The position numbers and the translations under genes were made by a program. The notes under the pieces are model-generated. The model ran no database searches and had not been told where the DNA came from. It worked only from the letters and a program-made list of their open reading frames with translations. Positions 13,261 through 22,120 of a DNA stretch of 64,000 nt are shown here, piece after piece. Location: assembly GCA_963717155.1 (NCBI GenBank), contig OY970326.1, forward strand, positions 3,100,001 through 3,164,000, given 5' to 3'. The stretch comes from G963717155 sp963717155 (GTDB lineage: Bacteria > Actinomycetota > Thermoleophilia > Gaiellales > JALYLC01). How positions within the stretch are numbered: position 1 is the stretch's first letter; every line of letters begins with the position of its first letter.

Positions 13261-14578
13261 ATGATGGCGGTCGTGACCAGTCGTCCGCCCACGGCGCGCT
13301 CGATGCTCTTGCGGTTCGCGCTCGGGAGCGCCGTTGCGATCGCGGTGGCGGTCGTGGGCGGGTACTTCGCGCTTCGCTCGGTCGCGACCGACGAGGCGAA
13401 GCGCGAGACGCGGACGAAGGTGCAGGAGTCGGGTCAGCTCGTCGAGTCGACCCTCGGCGAGGGCCTTCTCACGGGTAAGCCGGCGGCCATCTCGGCCGTG
13501 GACGACGTCGTCGTCGCACGCGTGCTGAGCAGCTCGATCGTGCGCGTGAAGATCTGGTCGGCGGACGGGCACGTCCTCTACTCCGACGACCCGGCGGAGA
13601 TCGGCGCCCACTACGCGCTCGATGACGGACAGCTCCGACTGCTGCGGCAAGGCGGCGCCAAGGTCGAGGTGAGCAGACCTCGATCGGCCCGAGAACGTGC
13701 TCGATCGCGGTCAGGGCCGCGTGATCGAGGCGTACACCCGGATCCGCACCCCATCGGGAACGCCGCTGCTGTTCGAGGTGTACCAGCGCTTCGGCTCGGT
13801 CACGGCGAGCGCGCGACGCCTGCTCCGGGCCCTTGCGCCCCCGATCCTCGGGGCAATCGCGCTGATCGTGCTGATCCAGGTCCCGCTCGTCTGGTCCCTG
13901 ACGCGCAGGCTGCAGCGCGGTCACGAGGAGCGCGAGGCGCTGCTCGGCAATGCGATCGCCGCCTCGGCACGGGAGCGCCGACGGGTGGCCTCGTACCTGC
14001 ACGACGGGCCCGTGCAGGAGATCGCCGGGCTGGCGTTCTCGCTCGCGCCGCTGGCCGACGAGGCGGCGGCGCGCGGCGCGACGGCCGAATCGAACCTCCT
14101 CCGAACGACCATCGAGCGGTTGCGCCGCACGGTGCGCGACCTGCGCGCGCTCCTGGTCGAGCTGCATCCGCCGCATCTCGCCGCGGCCGGGCTCGAGGCG
14201 GCGATCGCCGACCTGGTCAGCCCGCTCCAGGCGAGCGGCGTCGTCGTGACGGTCGCGATCGAGGGCGCCGACCGGCTCGACCGCGAGCAGCAGGCACTGG
14301 TGTACCGCGTCGCGCAGGAAGCCGTGCGGAACGTGATCGCCTACGCCGAGGCCGGGTCGCTGCGGGTCGAGCTGAGCGTCGACGACCACGCTGCGCGGCT
14401 CGTCGTCTCGGACGACGGTCGAGGGTTCACGCCCGAGCTACGGGCGAGGCGGCTGGCGGAGGGGCACCTCGGCCTGTCGCTCGTCGAGGAGCTGGCGCGG
14501 CAGTCGGGTGGCAGCCTCGCGATCTCCTCTCACGAGGGCGCGGGTACCCGGGTCGAGCTGACGGTGCCGGCCTCGTGA
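13261..14578 (+). pseudogene. NarL/DesK-type sensor histidine kinase, interrupted by a frameshift
   Basis: Two overlapping frames together make one sensor kinase. The N-terminal part (from ATG 13261) has a membrane helix 'FALGSAVAIAVAVVGGYFAL' and an extracytoplasmic region. At about 13675 the frame must skip one base to read 'VEVS|DLDRPENVLDRG', after which it continues with a second helix ('ILGAIALIVLIQVPLVW'), the HisKA_3 box 'YLHDGPVQE' and an ATPase with 'DDGRGFTPE'. The catalytic half alone is open from 13697. The stop overlaps the regulator's GTG by 4 bases. It is either a genuine inactivation or a single-base sequence error; everything else in the locus looks intact, which favours error. 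Confidence 0.8.
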
Positions 14579-15210
14579 TCCGCGTGGCCCTGGCCGACGA
14601 CCACGGCATCCTCCGCGACGGCCTGGCCAGCGTGATCGCGGCGCAGCCGGACATGGAGGTCGTCGCCACGGCTGCGAACGGCGCCGAGGCAGTCGAGATC
14701 TGCCGGTCGGAAGCGCCCGACGTCGTGCTGATGGATCTCGAGATGCCGGTCATGGACGGGATCGAGGCGACTCGACAGGTGCTCGCGGCAGCGCCGGCGA
14801 CGGCAGTGCTCGTACTCACCTCGTTCTCCGACCGGCGGCGCATCACCGGGGCGCTCGACGCCGGCGCGATCGGCTACCTGCTCAAGGACGCGTCCGCGGA
14901 CGAGGTGGTTCGCGGTATCCGAACGGCTGCGGAGGGCGGCTCGCCGCTCGATCCGCAGGCTGCGCGATCGCTGCTCGACGCCAAGAGCGCGCCCGATCCG
15001 CTCGCCGGCATCTCATCGCGCGAGCGGGAGGTGCTCGCGCTTCTGCTCGAAGGGATGCCGAACAAGCTCATCGCGCGACGCCTCGCGATCAGCGAGAAGA
15101 CCGTGAAGTCGCACCTCACCAGCATCTTTCGCCAGATCGGGGTCAACGACCGCGTGCAGGCGATCCTGTGGGTCGAACGGAACGGGTTGCGGAGCGACCT
15201 GCAGCGATGA
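14575..15210 (+). CDS. NarL/FixJ-family response regulator
   Basis: A 211-residue two-domain regulator: a receiver with acidic pocket 'ALADDHG' and phospho-acceptor Asp in 'VVLMDLEMPVMDG', conserved Lys in 'YLLKDAS', and a C-terminal LuxR domain ('ISSREREVLALLLEGMPNK', 'RLAISEKTVKSHLTSIF'). The GTG start overlaps the kinase stop (GTGA), so the two are coupled. The paralogous secreted genes on both sides carry a shared palindrome, so this protein is the natural candidate to bind it. Confidence 0.93.
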   Translation: MIRVALADDHGILRDGLASVIAAQPDMEVVATAANGAEAVEICRSEAPDVVLMDLEMPVMDGIEATRQVLAAAPATAVLVLTSFSDRRRITGALDAGAIGYLLKDASADEVVRGIRTAAEGGSPLDPQAARSLLDAKSAPDPLAGISSREREVLALLLEGMPNKLIARRLAISEKTVKSHLTSIFRQIGVNDRVQAILWVERNGLRSDLQR

Positions 15211-15217
15211 CCGATGC

Positions 15218-15238
15218 GACCAATGTCCCGTTGCGGAC
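15218..15238. promoter_or_regulatory. Palindromic operator candidate, copy 2 (upstream of secreted gene B)
   Basis: The block contains CAATGTCCCGTTG (15221-15233), a one-mismatch version of the CAATG-N3-CATTG palindrome at 13213-13225. The flanks also match (GAC before, CGG after), 18 of 21 bases in total. It begins 8 bp after the regulator stop and ends 28 bp before ATG 15267 of secreted gene B. Placement between the regulator and its neighbour supports a regulatory rather than a coding origin. Confidence 0.6.
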
Positions 15239-15266
15239 ACGACCACCCGCTCGGGAGACTGCGGGT

Positions 15267-15671
15267 ATGAGGCTCCTCGTCGTCGTGCTCGCGGCAGTCG
15301 CCGCGGTCGTGCTCCTTGCCGGCCGGCCGCCCGCCGCCGCTGCCAAGGACGGCCAGGGCGACGTGCGCGTGTCGGGCGTGTGCGGCAACGGCGCGACGTC
15401 CGCGCTGCGGCTGAGAGGACGCGACGGCGAGATCGAGGTGCGGTTCGAGATCGATCACGCACGGCGGGCCGTGAGCTGGCGCGTCGCGCTCGTCCACGAG
15501 CGGCGGATCGCCTGGAAGGGTGCTCCCAGGACGGGCCGTTCGAATGGCTCGTTCGAGGTGCGGCGCGTGCTGCGCGATCTTCCGGGCGCTGATACGGTCA
15601 GCGCGCAGGCGTGGGGCCCAGGGGGCCTCGTCTGCCGAGCCGTTGCGACGCTTCCCGACCCGTCAGACTGA
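15267..15671 (+). CDS. Small secreted protein, paralog B flanking a two-component system
   Basis: A 134-residue protein with signal peptide 'LLVVVLAAVAAVVLLAG' and an Ala-rich cleavage region. The mature domain matches paralog A (12773-13159) in order and spacing, including the two cysteines and the 'NGSFEVRRV' / 'SGSFSLHRV' segment. ATG 15267 follows GGGAG by 11 bases; longer in-frame openings upstream overlap the regulator and are not needed. It lies 56 bp after the response regulator with the palindrome between. Function is unknown. Confidence 0.75.
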   Translation: MRLLVVVLAAVAAVVLLAGRPPAAAAKDGQGDVRVSGVCGNGATSALRLRGRDGEIEVRFEIDHARRAVSWRVALVHERRIAWKGAPRTGRSNGSFEVRRVLRDLPGADTVSAQAWGPGGLVCRAVATLPDPSD

Positions 15672-15689
15672 CCACACGAGGGCCGCGGC

Positions 15690-17276
15690 GTGACCACCGT
15701 GCGCGACGCGTCCTTCGACGTCATGCGCCGGCACGGGATGACGACGGTGTTCGGCAACCCGGGATCGACCGAGATCCCGTTCCTCAGCGACTTTCCCGAC
15801 GACCTCGGCTTCGTGCTCGCCCTGCACGAGGGGGCCGTCGTCGGCATCGCAACCGGCTACGCGCTCGGCACGGGACGACCCGCGTTCGTCAATCTCCATA
15901 CGGCGCCGGGGCTCGGGAACGCGGTGAACGCGATCGCGTGCGCGCGCGACAACCGGATCCCTCTCGTGATCGTCGTCGGCCAGCAGGACCGCCGCCAGCT
16001 CGCGTTCGGTCCGTTCCTCACGGGACGCTCGCTCGACCGTCTCGCGGGCGACTACCCCGTCTGGACGACGCAGCCCGCGACGGCGGCCGACGTCCCGGGA
16101 GCGATCGCCCGCGCGGCGCACGAGGCCGCTCTCCGACGCGGGCCCGCGATCGTCGTCGTGCCGTCGAGCGACTGGGCCGAGCGTCTCGATGGCGAGTGGG
16201 CGGGCCCGGCGGCGCCCGACCGGCTGCTGCACGGTCGGGCCGGCGACCCGGTCTCGATCGACGCACTCGCCGAGCTTCTCGCCGCCGCAGACGCACCGGC
16301 CCTCGTCGTGGGCGCCGGCCTCGACACGCCAGAGGGATGGGCAGGCGCCACGGCGCTCGCGGAACGGCTCGCCTGCCCGGTCTGGCAGGACACGTTCTCG
16401 AGCCGCGCGGGCTTCCCACAGGATCACGCGCAGTTCGCGGGACATCTGCCCTGGCAGCGGAGCGCCCTCCGCGAGACCTTCGCGGGCAACGATCTCGTGC
16501 TCGCTGCCGGGACGCTCGCGTTCAGGCTGTACCTCTACGACGGCGGGCCGCTCGTCGCGCCGGGCACTCGCGTCGCCGTCGTCTCCGACGATCCCGACGA
16601 CGTGCAGCGGAGTCGCTGCGATCTGGCGGTGCTCGCAGCGCCGGGCGAGGCGTGTGCACTGCTGGCCGCGCGCACGCCGCAGCGCCAGGGCAGCGTCGAG
16701 GCGATGCTGCGCCCAGCGGCCGAGCCGCCGCCCGTCGAGGGCGAGGCGCTGCGCGCGGTGCACGTGCTGGACGCTCTCGCCACGCGCCTTCCGCGCGACG
16801 TCATCCTCGTCGAGGAGTCGCCGTCGACCCGGCCCGAGATGCTCAGGCGCATCCCGGCTCGGTCGCCGCTCGGCTTCGTTGCCGTGGCCAACGGCGCGCT
16901 CGGTTTCGGTCTCTCGAGCGCGATCGGGCTTCGGCTGGCGTTGCCGGAGCGACCGGTCGTCGCGCTGCTCGGCGACGGCTCGTCGATGTACACCGTGCAG
17001 GCGCTCTGGACCGCCGCGAGCTACGGCGTGGGCGTCGTCGTGATCGTGATCGCGAACGGTCGCTACGCCGTGATGGACGAGCTCGCCCAGCTCCACGGCG
17101 CGCCCGGGGCGTGGCCGTCGTTCGGATCGCTCGAGCTCGCCACGATCGCCACGGGCATGGGATGCGCGGCGCGGCGGATCGAGACGCACGACGAGCTCGT
17201 CGGCGCGCTCGACGAGTCATTGCCCACGCTGCGTGCGCGCACCGAGCCGCTGCTGCTGGACGTGCGCGTCCGGTAG
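15690..17276 (+). CDS. ThDP-dependent decarboxylase, benzoylformate-decarboxylase-like
   Basis: A 528-residue ThDP enzyme. It has the N-terminal Pyr domain with Glu47 (cofactor glutamate), the middle domain, and a C-terminal PP domain with 'GDGSSMYTVQALW' and the Asn that completes the ThDP/Mg motif. Residues fall exactly on benzoylformate decarboxylase numbering: Ser26 in 'NPGST' and His70 in 'NLHTAPG' are kept. The second catalytic histidine, His281, is Tyr ('FRLYLYDG'). The overall fold and cofactor use are therefore clear, but benzoylformate as substrate is doubtful. It starts at GTG 15690, 18 bp after secreted gene B, and there is no mandelate-pathway gene nearby. Confidence 0.85.
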   Translation: MTTVRDASFDVMRRHGMTTVFGNPGSTEIPFLSDFPDDLGFVLALHEGAVVGIATGYALGTGRPAFVNLHTAPGLGNAVNAIACARDNRIPLVIVVGQQDRRQLAFGPFLTGRSLDRLAGDYPVWTTQPATAADVPGAIARAAHEAALRRGPAIVVVPSSDWAERLDGEWAGPAAPDRLLHGRAGDPVSIDALAELLAAADAPALVVGAGLDTPEGWAGATALAERLACPVWQDTFSSRAGFPQDHAQFAGHLPWQRSALRETFAGNDLVLAAGTLAFRLYLYDGGPLVAPGTRVAVVSDDPDDVQRSRCDLAVLAAPGEACALLAARTPQRQGSVEAMLRPAAEPPPVEGEALRAVHVLDALATRLPRDVILVEESPSTRPEMLRRIPARSPLGFVAVANGALGFGLSSAIGLRLALPERPVVALLGDGSSMYTVQALWTAASYGVGVVVIVIANGRYAVMDELAQLHGAPGAWPSFGSLELATIATGMGCAARRIETHDELVGALDESLPTLRARTEPLLLDVRVR

Positions 17277-17285
17277 CGGCGGCTG

Positions 17286-18266
17286 TCAGGGGAGTCCGAC
17301 GAGCTTCCCGATGGCGTTGCCGGCCTCCATGTCGGCATGCGCGATCGCGATCTCGTCGAGCGCGTACGTCCGATAGAGGGGCACGCTGAGGCGGCCGGAC
17401 GCGACGGCGTCGAGGAAGCCCTGCAGCACGTCGGGCGGCAGGTCGGATGCCTCGCCGCCGTAGGCCGTCAGTCGGACACCGTCGGGGATGTAGTCCATCG
17501 GGTAGAAGTCATCGATCGTCCACTGGTTGCTCAGCATGCCGGTGAAGCAGACGACACCGTGGACGGCGGTCGCGCGCAGCGTGTCGCGCAGTGTGGTCGT
17601 GCCGACGAGCTCCAGCGCGCAGTCGACGCCGGCAGGGACGATGCCGCGGACCGTTGCGGCGATCTCGCCGTCGTCGACGATCGCATGGTCGACGCCGACG
17701 GCCTCGAGTGCCGTCACCCGCTCGGGCCTGCGGGTGGTCGACACCACGGTGAGGCCGCGATCCTTCGCGAGCACGGCCGCGGCCATGCCGACGGACGACG
17801 TGCCGCCACGAATGAGCAGCGTCTGCCCAGGCCTAACGTCCAGACCCACGGTCAGTGACCCGTACGCGGTCTGCAGCATCTCGGGCACTGCACCGATCGT
17901 GGCCCAGTCGAGCTCCGATCGGAACGGGATGACCTGCGAGGCGGGCACGCACGTGTACTCGGCGTAGCCGCCGTCGAACGTGCGGCCCATCCCTCCCATC
18001 ATGGTCACGACCTGCTGACCGACCGCGAGCTCGCCACCCGGGGCGGCGCGAACCACGCCTGCGGCCTCGATGCCGAGCACGCGAGGGAACGTGACGCCGA
18101 CGGCGAATCCGAGACGGGTGTGCAGCTCGGAGCGGTTGAGCCCGAACGCCTTGACCTGGATGAGCACCCAGCCGGGACCGGGTTCGGGAATCGGAAGCCG
18201 GCGGATCTGGAGGGCGTCGGGGTCGCCCGGAGCGTCGAGCACGACGGCTCTCATGGTCTTTTTCAT
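17286..18266 (-). CDS. Quinone-oxidoreductase-like zinc-independent alcohol dehydrogenase family (MDR) protein
   Basis: A 326-residue medium-chain dehydrogenase/reductase: GroES-like N-terminal half ('VLIQVKAFGLNRSELHTR', 'LGIEAAGVV') and an NAD(P)-binding half with 'LLIRGGTSSVGMAAA'. The zinc-binding cysteines of alcohol dehydrogenases are absent, so it belongs with NADPH:quinone reductases. ATG 18266 and ATG 18254 are both possible starts. It is convergent with the decarboxylase (stops 10 bp apart) and divergent from the collagen-like gene. The substrate is unknown. Confidence 0.88.
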   Translation of the reverse strand: MKKTMRAVVLDAPGDPDALQIRRLPIPEPGPGWVLIQVKAFGLNRSELHTRLGFAVGVTFPRVLGIEAAGVVRAAPGGELAVGQQVVTMMGGMGRTFDGGYAEYTCVPASQVIPFRSELDWATIGAVPEMLQTAYGSLTVGLDVRPGQTLLIRGGTSSVGMAAAVLAKDRGLTVVSTTRRPERVTALEAVGVDHAIVDDGEIAATVRGIVPAGVDCALELVGTTTLRDTLRATAVHGVVCFTGMLSNQWTIDDFYPMDYIPDGVRLTAYGGEASDLPPDVLQGFLDAVASGRLSVPLYRTYALDEIAIAHADMEAGNAIGKLVGLP

Positions 18267-18279
18267 AGCCAGAACTTTG

Positions 18280-18306
18280 GTCTAGGCAGCGTATTGCGAT
18301 CTAGAC
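18280..18306. promoter_or_regulatory. Inverted repeat GTCTAG-N15-CTAGAC
   Basis: GTCTAG (18280-18285) and CTAGAC (18301-18306) are perfect inverse copies 15 bases apart, in an unusually AT-rich stretch between the divergent oxidoreductase and collagen-like genes. An ACTTT follows or precedes each arm. A dimeric repressor site is plausible; no regulator gene is adjacent to name. Confidence 0.35.
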
Positions 18307-18369
18307 ACTTTCGGGATGAGGTGCTTAGCTCCAATGGCTCATTCAAACGGGAGAACGGGGAACAACTCA

Positions 18370-19624
18370 ATGCGGAGGCTTAGGGGACGGCGCAGCCTGC
18401 CGCTGTTGATAGGCATCGTGACGGCACTCGCGGTCGCCGGGGGAATCGCGTACGCGACCTCCAAGGGCGGCCCGGTTCTCAATGCGTGCAAGGCGAACTC
18501 GACCGGCGCTCTCCGGCTGATCGACCCGTCGCTCCCGTCGAGCAGCCAGCTCAGCCACTGCGGGTACCAGGAGACCCCGGTCTCGTGGAACCAGCTCGGT
18601 CGGCAGGGCCCGCCAGGTCCACAGGGCGACCAGGGAGACCAGGGAGACCCGGGTCCCGCCGGGCCGACCGGCGCACAGGGCGATGCCGGCCCCTCCGGCC
18701 CCACCGGCGCCGCCGGGGCGCAGGGCGAAGCCGGCGCCGCCGGCGCCCAGGGTCCCAAGGGCGACGCAGGGCCAGCGGGCGCTCAGGGCGCAAAGGGTGA
18801 CGCAGGACCCAAGGGAGACAAGGGCGATACCGGCGCGCCCGGGCCGACGGGAGCCACCGGGCCGGCCGGCAAGGACGGCAGTCCGCTGGTCGGGTCGCCG
18901 TGCACGATCCCCGGCGGAACCGCCGGAACGGTGGCGATGAACATCGCCGGCAACGGCGTCATCACGTTCGTGTGCCAGGGGCCACCCACCTGCCCGTCGT
19001 CGCTGCCGAGCTACCCGAACTCGACCACGTCCTGCAACGCGGGCGTGATCTCGATCAACTGCAAGGCCGGCTTCGTCGACGCCGATGGCGTCATCACGAA
19101 CGGCTGCGAGATCGACACGAACACCGATCCCAAGAACTGCGGAGAGGTCGGAGTCGTTGCCGGCCCGTTCCCGCATGCGGTGGCCGCGTGCCAGGCGGGT
19201 AAGCCGATCATCGCGTCGTGCGATGCCGGGTTCTACGATGTCAACGGGGTCGTAGGCGACGGCTGTGAGGTTCAGGGCGACGGGCTGCCCGGGTACGTTC
19301 GCAACCGCGGAGAACTTCGGCCTGCTCGCCTGCGGGCAGTCCGTCAAGGTGAGCGGCAACACGGCGCCGGTCGGCTCGGAGGACTGGGTCAGGGTCGCGG
19401 TCGATCCGACAGGAGCGTGTCCGAAGATCACGCTGTCCCTGGCGGGCACGGGTGTCGCCTACGACGTGATCATGGGCAGTGCCTCGCCGCCGCCCGTCGC
19501 CGGGAACGCCGGACTCACCGGCACCAACACGTTCACACCCAGCCTCGGCCTGACGACGATCCGCATCTACTCGCCGTCGAACGCGTTCGCGACCTACACG
19601 CTGACCGCGGCGGCAGCCTCCTAG
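18370..19624 (+). pseudogene. Collagen-like secreted protein with C-terminal Cys-rich and beta-sandwich-like region, frameshifted near 19276
   Basis: The gene starts at ATG 18370 with a signal/anchor helix ('LPLLIGIVTALAVAGGIAYA'). A short N-terminal segment is followed by 32 uninterrupted Gly-X-Y triplets, rich in GPK, GDK and GPA, then a region with paired cysteines ('SINCKAGFVDADGVITNGCE', 'ASCDAGFYDVNGVVGDGCE'). Just after the second repeat the frame must skip one base in the G-run at 19274-19278 to continue as 'ATGCPGTFATAENFGLL'; that final 110-residue domain ends at 19624. Without the shift the first frame reads unrelated sequence. It is probably cell-surface exposed, and is either a real frameshift or a homopolymer error. 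Confidence 0.75.
18598..18885 (+). repeat. Collagen-type Gly-X-Y repeat (32 triplets)
   Basis: Thirty-two consecutive Gly-X-Y triplets without interruption, opening GRQ GPP GPQ and closing GPA GKD GSP. Proline is frequent at X, with Gln, Ala, Thr or Lys at Y, which suits a stable triple helix without hydroxyproline through charge pairs such as GPK-GDK. At the DNA level it is a 9-base period, GC-rich and prone to length change. Confidence 0.95.
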
Positions 19625-19634
19625 AGACCACGAC

Positions 19635-19668
19635 GAGGGGGCTCCGCGACGCCGCGCGGAGTCCCCTC
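19635..19668. terminator. Bidirectional terminator between convergent genes
   Basis: A 14-bp stem GAGGGGGCTCCGCG (19635-19648) / CGCGGAGTCCCCTC (19655-19668) with one G-T wobble and a 6-base loop, 10 bp after the collagen-like gene's stop and 11 bp beyond the minus-strand membrane gene's stop. The position between two convergent ends fits a shared terminator. Confidence 0.8.
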
Positions 19669-19678
19669 GACCTGGCGA

Positions 19679-20066
19679 TCACACGTCGACGCGAGCCGCG
19701 ACGGATCGCGCACCCCGGGCGCCCAGGGATTGCCTGATCACCGCGAGAGCGACGAGCAGACCCGACGGCCGAGACGACCGCGAACGCGCTCTGCTGGATC
19801 ACGTCGGCGGTGCCGTCGCGGTGCCACGAGGGGAAGCTCCAGAGCTCGAACGCGCACAGCACCGCCACGAGGATCGGCCCACCGACTCCACCGCGCCTGA
19901 TCCAGATCGTCCCCACGAGGAACAGCGCGGAGAACACCGCCGCCCCCTCCCAGAAGCTGATCGTGAACGTGTTCTCCAGCTCGCCGAGGCCGAGGACGAG
20001 CGCGACAAGTGCGAGCACGTGTCGCCGATCGCGAGGGATCGAGAGGAAGTGCGTTCCGGCTGTCAT
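19679..20066 (-). pseudogene. Small multi-pass membrane protein, frameshifted near 19762
   Basis: Starts at ATG 20066 with a good GGAGGAACC site. It reads as a four-helix actinobacterial membrane protein of about 125 residues ('VLALVALVLGLGELENTFTI', 'FWEGAAVFSALFLVGTIW', 'GGPILVAVLCAFELWSF'). At the GGG run 19761-19763 one base must be skipped to keep the last helix ('GLLVALAVIRQSLGARGA') and reach the TGA at 19679. The unshifted frame instead yields basic, non-hydrophobic sequence. Function is unknown. It is 82 bp downstream of a two-component operon on the same strand. Confidence 0.65.
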
Positions 20067-20148
20067 GGTTCCTCCAGTCGTCGTTGACACGACCGACACT
20101 AGGAACCAGCGGCTCGTCGCGTCATCGGGCACGCGGCCGATCTTGCGA

Positions 20149-20823
20149 TCAGCCGCCTGGATGATCCTGCCCGGGGGCGACGAGCCCGCTCTCGTACGCG
20201 TAGATCACGGCCTGCACCCGATCGCGAAGGCCGAGCTTCTGCAGGATGTGGGCGACGTGGGTCTTGGTGGTCGCCTCGCTGACGACGAGTCGCCGGCAGA
20301 TCTCCGGGTTCGAGAGGCCGCGCGCGAGCAGGGCGAGGACCTCGTGCTCGCGCGGCGTCAGCTCGTCGAGCGCGGCCGGCCGCTCGGGCACCGCCGTGGG
20401 AGGACGGCGGGCGAACTCCTCGATCACCGCGCGCGTGATCGAGGGCGCCAGCAGCGCATCGCCGCTCGCGACGATGCGCACCGCGGCTGCGATCTCCTCG
20501 GGCGGGGCGTCCTTGAGCATGAACCCGCTCGCGCCGGCGCGGAGCGCCTCGTAGACGTAGGTGTCCAGCCCGAAGGTGGTCAGGATCAACACCCGCGAGC
20601 CTGGCTGGGACCGGACGATGCGCCGCGTCGCCTCGATGCCGTCGAGCACCGGCATGCGGATGTCCATCAACACGATCTCGGGCCGGAGCTGGCGGGCAAG
20701 CGCCACCGCCTCCTCGCCGTTGCCCGCCTCCCCGACGACCTGCATCAGCGGCTCGCTCTCGAGGATCTTGCGGAGCCCGACGCGCACGAGCGCCTGATCG
20801 TCGGCGATCAGGACCGTCGTCAT
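20149..20823 (-). CDS. NarL/FixJ-family response regulator
   Basis: A 224-residue receiver plus LuxR-type DNA-binding protein: 'LIADDQALVRVGL', phospho-Asp in 'IVLMDIRMPVLDG', Lys in 'FMLKDAPP', and HTH 'LTPREHEVLALLARGLSN' with 'VVSEATTKTHVAHILQKLGL'. Its start overlaps the stop of the sensor kinase at 20820-20823 (ATGA), so the pair is one translational unit. Targets are not evident; the adjacent small membrane protein is a candidate. Confidence 0.94.
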   Translation of the reverse strand: MTTVLIADDQALVRVGLRKILESEPLMQVVGEAGNGEEAVALARQLRPEIVLMDIRMPVLDGIEATRRIVRSQPGSRVLILTTFGLDTYVYEALRAGASGFMLKDAPPEEIAAAVRIVASGDALLAPSITRAVIEEFARRPPTAVPERPAALDELTPREHEVLALLARGLSNPEICRRLVVSEATTKTHVAHILQKLGLRDRVQAVIYAYESGLVAPGQDHPGG

Positions 20824-21953
20824 GCGATCGGGAGGCTCGCGCGGACGACGAACCCGCCCGACGGGGTGCGAGTCGCGTCGAAGCGACCCCCGTAGAGCGT
20901 GACCCGTTCGCGCATTCCGACCAGCCCGTGGCCTCCCCCATCGGGGTCAGCCGCTCCTCCTCCCGACCCATCGTCGGCGATCTCGAGCTCCAGCGCATCG
21001 GCGCCGTAGCGGACGTCGACGGTCGCTCGCGCGTCTCCGGCGTGCCTGAGCGAGTTGGTCAGCGCCTCCTGCACGATCCGGTAGGCCGACAGCTCGATCC
21101 CGACGGGCAGCTCTCGGCGCTCCCCGGCGACGCGCAGCTCGACGGGGAGGCCGGCCTCGCGCAGCTGCGCGACGAGCGTCGGCACATCGTCGAGTCCCGG
21201 CTGCGGGGTCAGCGGGTCGGCAGCGTCGCTCCTCAGCATCCCGAGCAGGCGGCGTGTCTCGGTCAATGCGCCCCGTCCGATCTGCTCGATCGTCTGCAGC
21301 ACCTCGTGCGTCGCGCCGTTCGATCCCTCGAGAACGCGCCGCTCGGCCCCAGCCTGCACGACGATCATCGACACGTTGTGGGCGATCACGTCGTGCAGCT
21401 CGCGCGCGATCCGCGCTCGCTCCTCGACCACCGCCTCGCGGGCGGCGACATCGCGCTCGCGCTCGGCGATCTGCGCGCGGTGCTCGCGGTCGCTCACCAC
21501 GCGGTGGACGAGCAGGAGCACGACGAGTGCGACCACGGCGAACTGCACCGTCTGATGCAGGGTCACGACCCCGACCGCTGCGACGAGGTTCGCGACAGTG
21601 GTCGCGAGGACACCGAACGCGAAGCGCCGCGGCTGCGCCCACACCGCCAATCCGTACATGCAGCACATCCAGGCAATGCCGTAGGTGAGGATCGACGGCG
21701 GCCCCCAGACTCCCGCGAACACGGCCGAGAGGAGGCCGGCGGCGATGCCGACGGTCGCGGGGAAGCGGCGCCTGAACGCGACGCCGGCCGCGGTCAGCGT
21801 CGCCACGGTCGCCACCGCCAGCGAGTCATGCGGCGCACCGTCCCCGACCCACACCTCGATCTGGACGAGCACTACGAGCACTGCGGCCACCGCACGGTCG
21901 ACCCGAAGCGGGTCGAGCCGGGAGCGGCGTGCGATGGCCAGCGGTCGAAGCAC
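20820..21953 (-). CDS. Sensor histidine kinase, DesK/NarX type
   Basis: A 377-residue kinase with four to six N-terminal membrane helices (about 20-150) and no large sensory loop, then HisKA_3 with 'RARIARELHDVIAHNVSMIV' (phospho-His in ELHD) and an HATPase domain ('EALTNSLRHAG' N-box, 'ADDGSGGG', 'GLVGMRERV'). The GTG start at 21953 has no Shine-Dalgarno. A TAGATT lies about 6 bases upstream, so a leaderless transcript is possible. It pairs with the regulator at 20149-20823. Confidence 0.93.
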   Translation of the reverse strand: MLRPLAIARRSRLDPLRVDRAVAAVLVVLVQIEVWVGDGAPHDSLAVATVATLTAAGVAFRRRFPATVGIAAGLLSAVFAGVWGPPSILTYGIAWMCCMYGLAVWAQPRRFAFGVLATTVANLVAAVGVVTLHQTVQFAVVALVVLLLVHRVVSDREHRAQIAERERDVAAREAVVEERARIARELHDVIAHNVSMIVVQAGAERRVLEGSNGATHEVLQTIEQIGRGALTETRRLLGMLRSDAADPLTPQPGLDDVPTLVAQLREAGLPVELRVAGERRELPVGIELSAYRIVQEALTNSLRHAGDARATVDVRYGADALELEIADDGSGGGAADPDGGGHGLVGMRERVTLYGGRFDATRTPSGGFVVRASLPIA

Positions 21954-22120
21954 TCGTCAAATCTAGACCGCGGAGGGCAGGCGTGTCATCGGCCGCTCGG
22001 CTGATCCCGGAGGCGCTCGAGATCGGCCGACCGGCCCAGAACAAGATCGCCCGACTCCCCGACGATTCTCGAGCGTGCCCGGCGTAGCTTCGAGCTGTCA
22101 ATACGAAAGGAGCTCGTCGG

